A DNA stretch of 64,000 nt, taken from Tupaia tana. Taxonomy: Eukaryota; Chordata; Mammalia; Scandentia; Tupaiidae. The position numbers and the translations under genes were made by a program. This document shows, piece after piece, positions 54,225 through 63,380 of this stretch. Location of the stretch: positions 4,159,985 through 4,223,984 of the forward strand of contig JAKSZU010000011.1 in NCBI GenBank assembly GCA_026018925.1, in the 5' to 3' direction. Each line of letters starts with the position of its first letter. Position 1 is the stretch's first letter. Below the pieces are notes generated by a model. That model did not search any database, was not told where the DNA came from, and saw only the letters and a list, made by a program, of their open reading frames with translations.

Positions 54225-54830
54225 ATGACAGTCTCTTCAACAAACGATACTCGGAAAATTGGATTTCCATTTGCAGAAAAATGAAACTAGATCTCTACTT
54301 CTCTCCAAATGCAAAAATCAACTCAAAAATAGATCTAAGGTTTAAATGTAAAACCCAAAACTATGAAACTATCAGGAAAAAAACACTGGGAAAATGCATC
54401 CAAACATAGGTTTGAACAAAATATTTTTTTGGATAAAACCTCAAAAACGCAGACAACATAAGCAAAACCAAACAAACAGAATCATATTAAACTAAAAAGC
54501 TTCTGGACAGCCAAGGAAACAATCAACAGAATGAAGAGACAACATGTAGAATGGGAGAAAGTATCTGCAATCTATTCATCCAACAAAGTCCCAGAAAGTA
54601 ATCCAAGTTATTATTGTAGCTTCTAGACAGCCTTTCAGCCAGAATATACAAGGAACTCAAACAACTCAGTTATAACAACAAAAATCCAATAATCCAATTT
54701 TTAAAAATGGGAAAAGATCTGAATAGACATTTCTCAAAAGAAAACACACAAATGGCCAACAAACATATGAAAAAATGTTCAACATCATTAATCATCAGGG
54801 AAATGCAAAACTAACACTGGTTTTACAGAT
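54225..54830 (+). mobile_element. L1 ORF2 segment, inverted partner of 53090-54215
   Basis: Sense L1: 'ctcttcaacaaacgatactcgg', 'gcttctggacagccaaggaaac', 'caggaagaaaac..' type text, ending 'atcatcagggaaatgcaaaac', which in an intact L1 is followed directly by the text that opens the minus-oriented piece. Confidence 0.85.
54587..54637 (+). repeat. 51-bp segment inserted in L1 (copy 1)
   Basis: agtcccagaaagtaatccaa... to ...agacagcctttca interrupts the L1 text and matches 55816-55866 with one mismatch. Confidence 0.85.
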
Positions 54831-55075
54831 TAGAAATTTGAAAAATAGAGTAATTCAATAATCCCTCCAATAGCACAAAGTTGTCAGTGGTAAAATGGGA
54901 GAACCTAATGTTTTCTGAAATGCTTTAAAACTTTTTCAGCAAATAGAACTATTGTGAGGAGCTGAGATGTTCAGTGGAACCAAACAGAAGAAACCACCTG
55001 GGCGCTATCCCCTCATTTACAGACCTATACTGGCTCCAGGGGGAGGAGGGAAAGCCAACATGTAGGACATTTTTG

Positions 55076-55081
<6 letters not shown>

Positions 55082-55112
<31 letters not shown>
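55082..55112. repeat. (TG)n microsatellite
   Basis: About 30 bp at the tail of the following minus-strand SINE. Confidence 0.9.
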
Positions 55113-55114
<2 letters not shown>

Positions 55115-55372
55115 CTGAGAGGTTTTAGTTTTAGCCTTAGGACATGTGCGCTAAGGGAGAGAGAGAGACAAACAATGAGACAGAAAGCGAGAAATTGCTC
55201 CCCAGGGGAGACAGCCACACTGCCATCCTCTACTCTCCTCCCAGGATCTTGGGCACGTACATACACGCAACTGGCATGACTTTCAAGCCACCAGGTTCAG
55301 GGCTCAAATCGTGGTCAGCCAGTCATGTGGGAGTCCAGCAACACAACTGCTGCACCATCTGCTAGCCCCTGT
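55113..55372 (-). mobile_element. L-type SINE, older subfamily
   Basis: 'gaggttttagttttagccttaggacatgtgcgc' to 'caccatctgctagcccc' on plus. Confidence 0.84.
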
Positions 55373-55387
55373 GTGTATTTGTGTGTG

Positions 55388-55672
55388 GGTTTTGTTTTGT
55401 TTTGTTTTTGGCTACAGGGTGTGTGCTCTCCCGAGAAACAGAGACAGAATAAGGGGAGAGGAAGGACAAAGAGAGAGGGGAAAAAAGTGAGAAATCACCC
55501 CCCCCCCCCCATTTAGATGGCCATGCTGCCATCCCTTCTCCTCCAGTTCCCTCTTGGGATTTTGGGCATGCACACATACATGCCTAGAGTGATTTTTCAA
55601 GCGCAGGGTCCAGGACTCAAAACACACTGCCAGTCATGTGGGATTCAAAGCCTTAACCTCCACACCACCAAG
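55388..55672 (-). mobile_element. Old L-type SINE
   Basis: Directly beside the previous copy, same strand. (GTTTT)n tail, C14 tract at 55497-55510 in place of the G/C hairpin. Confidence 0.82.
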
Positions 55673-55674
55673 GA

Positions 55675-55874
55675 ATTTTGTTTTTGAATTTTTAAAAAGT
55701 TTTTAAGTTTTTCTGGAAATAAATATTATATGCATGACTTAAGAATTTTTAAGAGTACTACAGAATACAAAGTGAAAAACTTCCTCTCATCCTTATTCCC
55801 AGATGCTCAGTTGACAGTCCCAGAAAGTAATCCAAATTATTATTGTAGCTTCTAGACAGCCTTTCAAAATATAC

Positions 55875-55911
<37 letters not shown>

Positions 55912-56110
55912 CCCCCTACATAAATAGTAACACAGTAGATGTACATCATTCTATATCTTGCTTTTATTACTTAAGGATAACTTAGCAATAACTCTAATAA
56001 GTTAGTTCATCAAGAATTTCTTGGTTCTCTTTCTATTGCTACAGAGTATTTCACTACATCAATGTTCATAAATATTTTGTAAACGTTTTCCAAGTAATTC
56101 TGATCTACAC
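55675..56110 (-). mobile_element. Ancient L1-like 3' region
   Basis: 'agtaacacagtagatgtacatcattctatatcttgc' and 'ttgctacagagtatttcactacatcaatg' resemble the antisense of old L1 3' UTRs. Contains a (CA)n run at 55879-55905. Confidence 0.5.
55816..55866 (+). repeat. 51-bp segment (copy 2, probable source)
   Basis: Here it sits in continuous old-repeat sequence, whereas at 54587 it interrupts an L1. So this is the likely donor. Confidence 0.75.
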
Positions 56111-56285
56111 CTCTAAGAAATATTAAGTGATTTATCTTTGAGCTCCCCTCCCAACTCAGACACCCCAAGTAAATAAAGTTATTAAATAGAATTGAGAGGC
56201 AAAAGATTTCAGCTCAGGGTCTTCCAAATTTTTTCTAACAGTGGCCTACCTACATCATTAGAAATCACATAGTAAGTTGTTTTTT

Positions 56286-56556
56286 GTTTTTTTTTTTTTC
56301 CTTTAGTTTTTGCTAGAGAGTGCTTGGGCTCACCAGAGAGAGTCAGAGAGAGAGAAAGAGAGAGAAAAGTGAGAAATCACCCACAGGATGGATGGCCACA
56401 CTACAATCCTATCTTCTGCATTCTCCTCTTGTGATTTTGGGCATGTACACACATATGCCCACCATGTTTTTCAAGCCATCAGGCCCAGGATTCAGACTGC
56501 TCAGTCAACCATGTGGGATCCAGCCACTTTAACCAACACAGTATAGGCTGGCACCA
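56286..56556 (-). mobile_element. Old L-type SINE
   Basis: 'tttagtttttgctagagagtgcttgggctcacc' to 'taggctggcacc' on plus. Confidence 0.83.
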
Positions 56557-56801
56557 TGTGGTAAGTTTTTTGTTGTTGATGGTTTTGTTTGTTTAATTTT
56601 CAGCAATAGTGAGTTCTGAGTATAACATTTATACTCAATGTCATTCAAATTGGGGTTAAGTGATTTGTCCATTCTTCCTTTGTGTCGATAATCCTTCATG
56701 ATGTCCTTGCTTTTATAGTATAATTTTTTTTTGGAGAAGTTTAACTTTAATATTTCAACAATAAAATAAACTCAGGTTTACTTAAAAGTACTATCAGCCC
56801 A

Positions 56802-57037
56802 GGGCCAGCAGGTGGCATGGTAAGTAAGGTGCTGGTCTCCCAGTTGGCCAACAATGGTTCGAGTCCCAGATCCAGCAGCTTAAAAATCACACTAGGCAAT
56901 ATGTATGCATGCCCAAAAATCCTGAGAGGAGAATGGAGGAGAAAGGATTGCACTGTGGCCATCCTCCCTGGAGAGAATTTCTTACTTACCCTCTCTCTGT
57001 CTCTCTACCAAGTGCATGCATCCTATGGCAAAAATCT
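56802..57037 (+). mobile_element. L-type SINE with 18-bp TSD
   Basis: TSD aaaagtactatcagccca (56784-56801) / aaaagtactatcatccca (57038-57055), one change. Older subfamily head. Confidence 0.93.
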
Positions 57038-57120
57038 AAAAGTACTATCATCCCAATACAGTAAGCAATAAACATTTGCAATATCAGCAAAATCTCCTTC
57101 CTTAAAACTTATTCATGAGA

Positions 57121-57391
57121 GGGAACCAGCAGTTAGCGTAATGGCTATGTCGCTGGACTCCCACGTAGTCGACCGCAGTTCGTGTTCCGGACCCGGTGGC
57201 TTAAAACTCAAGCCGGGAGCGTGTGCGTGCGTGCCCAAGGTCCCGAGAGGAGAATGGAGGAGAAGGGATTGCGGCGTGACCATCCCCCCTGGGGGGTGAT
57301 TTCTCCCTTTCTGTCTCTATGTCTTTCTCTGTCTGGCGAGCGCACGCACCCTATAGCGGAAAAAAAACAACTCTCAAAAAAAAAAAAAAAA
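57121..57391 (+). mobile_element. Young L-type SINE
   Basis: gggaaccagcagttagcgtaa head, near-consensus body, A17 tail. Confidence 0.93.
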
Positions 57392-57604
57392 AGTTAAGGC
57401 TGAATGAAGGGGCTTGACAGTGGCGCTCAGTAAAACTTAACACTCTGCCAAGACTGACCCACGTGGAAAAGTTCCAGGTTCACATCTAGAAACCTCCCTG
57501 AGGAGACCTCCCTGAGAAGACCTCCCTGAGTATGCCAAGCACACATGGGCCCATAACTTGGAGTTGGCTCATAGGGTGGGATCACAAATCAAAACCCTGT
57601 TGGA

Positions 57605-57880
57605 GGGATTAGAAGAAGGTGTAATGGTTATGTTGCTGGACTCCCAGCGGTTCAAGTCCCACACCCAGTGGCTTAAAACTGACACTGAGCACATGTGCAT
57701 GTGTACCCAAGACACTGGGAGGAGAACAGAAGAGAAGGGATTGCAGCAGACATGGCTATCCACTACCCCCCCCCAGGGGGCGGGGTAGGGTGATTTCTCA
57801 CTTTCAGTCTTTTTGTCTCTCTAGTCAGCGCATGTGCCCTATAGCAAAAATATCTCTTAAAAACAAAAAACAAAAACAAA
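57605..57880 (+). mobile_element. L-type SINE nested in a C-type SINE
   Basis: 'gggattagaagaaggtgtaatgg' head with internal deletion, (AAAAAC)n tail. TSD aaaccctgttgg / aaaacctgttgg. Confidence 0.86.
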
Positions 57881-57892
57881 AAAAACCTGTTG

Positions 57893-58075
57893 GTGGGGCC
57901 AGCAAGTAGTGTGGAGGTTAAAGGTGCTGGATTCCCACATGGCCAACTGCAATTTGAGTCCCAGATCTGGCAGCTTGCTTTCTTGCTTTCCATTTTTCTC
58001 TCTCTGTCTCTGTCTAGTCAAATTAAAAAAATAATATGGAATTAAATAAACAAATAATTAAAAAAATAAACATGT
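57893..58075 (+). mobile_element. S-type SINE nested beside the L-type SINE
   Basis: 'ggtggggccagcaagtagtgtggaggttaaagg' head to 'gtctagtcaaattaaaaaaataatatgg'. Third layer of this stack. Confidence 0.87.
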
Positions 58076-58147
58076 TGTGAATACTGTCTGTCTCTTTCTC
58101 TGTCTCTCTCTTTTTCTTGTCCCTCACAGAAGAAATTAATAAACACG

Positions 58148-59133
58148 AACTTAAGAGTTCAGGATAAAAGAGATGGGAGCATCATAAATGGCTATGTCAA
58201 ATTATAAGTCCAGTTCTTATCACCAAAACTCATTAACTCAGGGTTAGTTACATGTCTGACTCAGGAAATACAAAATTCTGTGAATTGATTAAGAAAGCAG
58301 GTCAAGATTTTATAAGCAATTGCCTCACATCATAAATATCAATGTGTGTAATTATGTTTTAGGAGAATAACATGATAAAAATAGATGTCACTGTTGAGTG
58401 AAAAGAACACAGTATATTCTACAGATAAACCCAGAACTAGCCTCCTATATGTGCAAACAGGCAATAGCATATGGCAAAATGAAACTGGTATATTTAAGTT
58501 CCTTTGAAACCTTCCCACAAATTAAACACACATACACACACAAATTTACTCAACAGGAAATTGATCTTACAAAAACAAAAGTTCAAATACCATCTCCCCC
58601 AGCCCCCCCCAAAAAAAAATAAAAAGAAAAGAAAAGAAAGAACTAGCCAGCTAATCCTCCTCTCACCAGGAACTCCTGGCTTTTGGCCTACAGTCTTTGC
58701 ATAACCAGAATGTACTTGGATAGGTTTTCAAGGTGGCCTAAGCTATCTTGGAAAAAAAGCTAAAAATACACTTCACTGTGGCAGGACTGCAGATGCCTCT
58801 TCAGATGAGCAAGAATGAATCCACCAAGGGTCACAACAGTGGTAAAGCTCAGGTTATTAAGACAGGAGAAAAAGGATCTTAACATGCAATACATTTCTTA
58901 GCTGGTCAAATCATAAAACCTTTTAATACAAGGCCACAGGACAAGGGAATTGCCCCTCCAATCTTCCAGATGCTAAAATATCAGTTAGAACAGAGACAAA
59001 TCAGGTCATATGTACGTATTCCCCAAAACAGTCCAGCTCTAGTCCAACTTCAAAAGCCTGATAGTCCACAAAGGCTAAGAAGGACGCCCCCTAGGTTATC
59101 CCAACCACCTAAAAATCTCCAGCCTGTGACTAA
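58148..59133. other. Intron 1 sequence, nothing recognised
   Basis: No SINE or LINE ends. Short C/A simple tract at 58595-58640. Confidence 0.45.
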
Positions 59134-59215
59134 TATTGGGCTGTGGGAAAAGTCAGGATGCATTTTTGCATAGAAAATCAGAAAAAGATATCATGACTTT
59201 TCTGACAACCTAATA
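59134..59215. mobile_element. Palindromic mariner-type MITE, copy 6
   Basis: TATTGGGCTGTGGGAAAAGT to the complement of TATTAGGTTGTCAGAAAAGT. 82 bp. Confidence 0.82.
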
Positions 59216-59469
59216 CAAAGAAAACTGACCTCCTGAGCCTAACTCAGAGTCCAGCCCACAGAAAAAGAAACTAGAAACCATTTAAGCTAATTCTCTAATT
59301 TGTATTATACTAAATCACAGTGGTGCTATACTGGAATAAATTTTCTCCTGTTAATTAAAACATTCTCCCCTTTAAAAAAAAAAAGGAACTATTTTGGGAA
59401 AATGCCATTAACTAGGCATTTTATTTGTAGCCCCTTTTGACATAACCTCTTACTTAGAAGATAACTAGA

Positions 59470-59643
59470 GGGCTAGCAAGTGGCGTGGTGGTTAAAGGCA
59501 CTGAATTCCTACACACAGTGTGAGCCCTGGACCTGGTGGCTTGCTTTCTCACGTTCTCTCTCTCTCTCTCTCTCTGTCTCTGGTCAAATTAAATAATAAC
59601 AAATGGAATTAAATAAACAAATGATTCTTTAAAAAAAAACAAG
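59470..59643 (+). mobile_element. S-type SINE with TSD
   Basis: TSD gataactaga at 59460-59469 and 59644-59653. The head has lost the 'catggc' anticodon-stem part. Confidence 0.9.
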
Positions 59644-59653
59644 GATAACTAGA

Positions 59654-60309
59654 TAAATAGGAAGGAAAAGTTAAACTACTTTATCCCCTATAAAGAAAAA
59701 CTTTAATGAAGACTTGACGAATCTATGCGTACATGTACTCAAATATTTCTTAATGAAAGAAAACTGTTACATAAAGTGAGAAAAGAAAAGTTTTCCAAAA
59801 CAGCAGCACTAGATAACAACACAACTGAGAATTCTGATACAATTGCACTGTACTGAACTAATCCTCTGAACTGAGCAACAGTCATTGAACTACAGAGCCA
59901 AATGGACTACTTGCCAATTCTCTCCTTGATTAACACACACACAAGTTTATTGAGATCAGAAAAAAATTAACTTTAAGGTGTTTAGCTTATATTAATAGGT
60001 AAGGGAATATCTAGGAAGAAAACAGAAAGAGCTGCCACTACCAGGGACTGAGCCCTCATTACGTGCAAGGCACTGCACTAAGCCTATGCATATGCAAACT
60101 CACCTAAAAGTCAGCTTCCATTATAATCTCGAATTAGGCTGTAGAGAGGCTAAGCAACTTCCCCAAGCTATTATTTTTTAACACAGAGACAGATATATCA
60201 AAGATCATGTTCTGCTGCCTCCCCTTTGACCCACTAACAGGTTATTAAGCAAAATAAACATGGCTAATAAACAGTCTCTAAAGAATATACCAAAATAAAA
60301 CAGAGAAAA
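59654..60309. other. Intron 1 sequence, nothing recognised
   Basis: 60040-60130 ('gagccctcattacgtgcaaggcactgcactaagcc') is the motif of an ancient MIR/L2-age repeat. The rest is unassigned. Confidence 0.45.
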
Positions 60310-61040
60310 ATAACTTGACTTTAAAGATTGTGAAGGCCCAGTCTGTCTCTGCTCTGTGCCCCCACAGCCTCACGGCAGCTAACAGTGCTCAGATCTCCGT
60401 AAACACCCACCTCCACAGCAAGTTTCCCTGGCTCTTCCTTCCACACACACCCAGGGCCCTCTCAGTCTCTGCCACCACCACCCTCACCTCTTGCTGCAAG
60501 GAACTACTCCTAACAGGACTTCCCTCTTCAATACCTTTTCCACTTGAAAAGCCAAGTCTTCTTCGTAAAACCATTAATTAGAATGTGTCACTCTTCTGCC
60601 AAGACTCCCAGGGCTTCCTTGTACATCGCAAATAAAACCCGAACTGCTCAGGAGGACCCACAAGACCCTACTGGACTTGTCCTGCTCTCTCCTGCCTCTG
60701 CTCACCAGGTCCCAGTAACAGGAGCTTCCTTTTAGCTTCCCCAAAGCCCTTCCGCGCTGGGCCTTTGTCCTTTGCTCCCTGCCTGGAATGCTCTTTCTGG
60801 CTCATTCATGGGGCTGGCTCCTCCTTAAACTTAAGGTGCCAGTTCAAATGTCACCTCAGCACATCTTTGAGACCACACCATAAAGCGAGTTCCCTCCTAC
60901 CAATTACCCTCAATCATATCACTCTTTTTGCTCCTGAATAAATCTGAAATGGACTTTATGCTATATTTTCTTCCTCACTGAAACATAAACTTGCTACCTA
61001 TCTGTACTCCCCACCTATCTGTTGAATTAAAGAAAACAAC
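60310..61040 (-). mobile_element. L2 (LINE) 3' region
   Basis: Plus strand carries the classic L2 antisense text 'ccctgcctggaatgctctttctggc' and 'ggtgccagttcaaatgtcacctcagc', with 'aacatgtcactcttctgcc'-type text upstream. GC-richer than its surroundings. Confidence 0.82.
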
Positions 61041-61640
61041 AAGAAATGTAGTCCCTGAAAGCAAAGTTTAAAAAAATCTATTTGAACACAGCACAGGAAG
61101 AACACAAAGATATCAATTTCCCAAAATTAACCTATACCTAAACATTCTCAATAAAAACCTCAACAAATTTCGTTTTTGAACTTCACAGAATGATTTAAAG
61201 TTCATCTGGAAAAACCTAGAATTGCTGACTTAAAAAAAAAAAAAGGCAATAAACAGGTGACTAACCCTACCAGTATTAAAATTATATACCAGTGTAACTT
61301 AAAGTGTATGGTAATACACAAGACTATGTGAGAAAATAGTCCAACAGATCAGAAATAGTCCCAAATAATTCATAAAGTGATAAAACGCAGTAAATCATAA
61401 GCTATAATTCCAATCAGTACGGCAAAAGGTAGTAGGATGACTAATCCCTAACTGGTTCCATTTTGTGGGGAAAAACATGCACGATTAAATCCCCCAAAAT
61501 GTATCTCCACTTCCTATACCAGAAATAAATTCCAGATGGATCAAGAATACAAGTTTGAAAAAGGGAGGAAAAGATAGAAAAAGGAAATAAAAGAAATCTT
61601 TAAAGTATTAAATTCTTAGAACTTCTTTGCCTTAAAAATA
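61041..61640 (+). mobile_element. Decayed L1 ORF2 fragment
   Basis: 'tctcaataaaaacctcaacaaatttcg', 'ttaaagttcatctggaaaaacc', 'ttccagatggatcaagaatac' are L1 ORF2 wording in plus orientation. Frame broken. Confidence 0.7.
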
Positions 61641-61648
61641 CAAAGAAG

Positions 61649-61872
61649 TGGTCAGCCCCACAGTGTAGTGGTTAAGAGACTCATTCCACATGGCTGATCG
61701 CAGTTCAAATCCTGATCCAGTTGACTTGAAAAAGGTGGGCATGGGTGCCCAAAATCCCAACGAGGTGGAAAAATGGAGAAGGGATTGTGGCATGACCATT
61801 TCTCACTAGAAGAGAAGTCTCTCTCTCTTTCTCTCTCGTACATGCTCTCTGGCTATTAAAAATAAATTAATA
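61649..61872 (+). mobile_element. Old L-type SINE
   Basis: 'agtggtcagccccacagtgtagtggttaag' head, ends 'catgctctctggctattaaaaataaa'. Confidence 0.8.
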
Positions 61873-61900
61873 ACTAATACAAATACAAAAATGTATAGTT

Positions 61901-62153
61901 AGGCCAGCAGGTAGTGTGGTGGTTAAGGTGCTAGACCCCACATGGCTGACTCTGCAGTTGGAATCCTGGACCCAGAGACTTGAAAAAACACACCAGGCAC
62001 GTGTGTGTACATGCCCAAAATCCCAAGAGGAGAATGGAGGAGATGGGACTGCAGCATAACCATCCCCTCAAGGGGTGATTTCTCACTTCACCTCTCTGTC
62101 TCTCCCAGGAGTCCATGCGCCTTCCAGCAAAATCCTTTAAAAAAAAAAAAAAA
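61901..62153 (+). mobile_element. L-type SINE, older subfamily
   Basis: 'aggccagcaggtagtgtggtggttaaggtgc' head, A15 tail. Confidence 0.87.
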
Positions 62154-62400
62154 GGAACTTGGAGCAGAAGTTACACTGCTAGACTCCCAAATGGCCAACT
62201 ATAATTCAAGTCCCAGACCCAGTGGCTTGAGTGAAACTCACGCCAGACACATATGTGTGCATGCCAGAGAGTTCGAGATGAGAATGGGTAAAGGATTGCT
62301 GCATGGCCATCCCTCCTGCGCGGGGGGACTTTTCACTTTCCCTCTCATTATCTTTGCCTCTCTTCAGCGAGCACGTACTCCCTATGGAAAAATCTAAACG
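62154..62400 (+). mobile_element. L-type SINE directly following the previous copy
   Basis: Head shortened at its 5' end ('ggagcagaagttacactgctagactccc'), complete body, ends 'ccctatggaaaaatc'. It probably inserted at the A-tail of the preceding copy. Confidence 0.82.
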
Positions 62401-62404
62401 AAGA

Positions 62405-62950
62405 AGTTCAACCTGTATAGTCACTGACAAAAGGCCAACAACAATCACATTTTTTCCAGCTCTTAAATTGTCAAAATGTTTTAACTTACAATATCCAGTG
62501 TTGGCCAGGGTATTCAGAATACCTATACGTGGCTGATGGCTTCATAAACTGATACAACCATCTTTTGGAAGGAAGATGTGTCACCATCTATCCAAATGTA
62601 CATTTATATCTTTACATCTTTTGGCTCAGTACTCCACTTGTGGGAACTACCCTACAAAGCTGCATGCACAAGTACATGAAATACATACATATATATGTAT
62701 ACACATTCACATACACACACAAAATAGTAATTGTTTACAGCTGTGTTTTTCTGGCCTTAAAAGTAAGAAAGTACTGGCCAAAAACTTATTAAACAAATGG
62801 TGGTCTTTTTATATAGTGGAAAAATACCGTGTAACTATTAACGACAATGATAGCTCTAAATATATGAACTCAACACTGTAGTATATGAAAGAACAGTGTA
62901 TTGGATCCCATAATACAGGAAATTTTACACACATACACAATCCGGAAGAG
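62405..62950 (+). mobile_element. Old L1-like 3' region
   Basis: 'ccagtgttggccagggtattc', 'tggctcagtactccacttgtggg', 'aatggtggtctttttatatagtgg' resemble ancient L1 3' text. Contains a short TA/CA simple repeat at 62683-62722. Confidence 0.55.
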
Positions 62951-63208
62951 GTGACCAGCAGACGGCATAATGGTTACATTGTTTGGACTCCCACATGGTC
63001 AACCACAGTTTCAAGTCCTGGACAAGGAGGCTTAAAACTCACACTAGGCACGTGTTTGCGTTCCCAAGATCCTGCAAGAAGAATGGAGGAAAAGTGACTG
63101 TGGTATGGCCATCCTCCCTGGGGGATGATTTCTCACTTTCTGTCTCTCTCTAGCGACTGTCCATTCCGTATAGCAAAACTCATTCTCTCTGAAAAAAAGA
63201 CAAAAACA
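62951..63208 (+). mobile_element. L-type SINE
   Basis: 'gtgaccagcagacggcataatggttac' head, ends 'cgtatagcaaaactcattctctctg'. Confidence 0.88.
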
Positions 63209-63234
63209 AAAAATCCAAAAGAATATTATAGCAG

Positions 63235-63362
63235 GGGCTGGTAAGTGGTGTGGTGATTTAGGGAGCTGGACTCCGACATGGCCGACCACGGTTTGAGTCC
63301 CAGACCTGGCGGCTTGCTTCTCGTTTTCTGTCTCTCTCTGTCCCTCTCTGGTCAAATTAAAA
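63235..63362 (+). mobile_element. S-type SINE with 18-bp TSD
   Basis: TSD aaaagaatattatagcag (63217-63234) / aaaagaatattattgcag (63363-63380). The shortest tail of the S-type copies. Confidence 0.93.
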
Positions 63363-63380
63363 AAAAGAATATTATTGCAG

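Larger units (their letters stand above)
57408..58147 (+). mobile_element. C-type SINE split by two other SINEs
   Basis: 5' part at 57408-57597 (with a triplicated 'acctccctgag' unit at 57491-57531), 3' part at 58076-58147 ('tgtctgtctctttctctgtctc', 'cacagaagaaattaataaac'). Confidence 0.82.

Noticed and set aside
60315-60735. Coding exon in the GC-rich stretch near 60.3-60.9 kb
   Set aside because: The text matches antisense L2 LINE 3' sequence, and the frames on both strands are short and overlapping.
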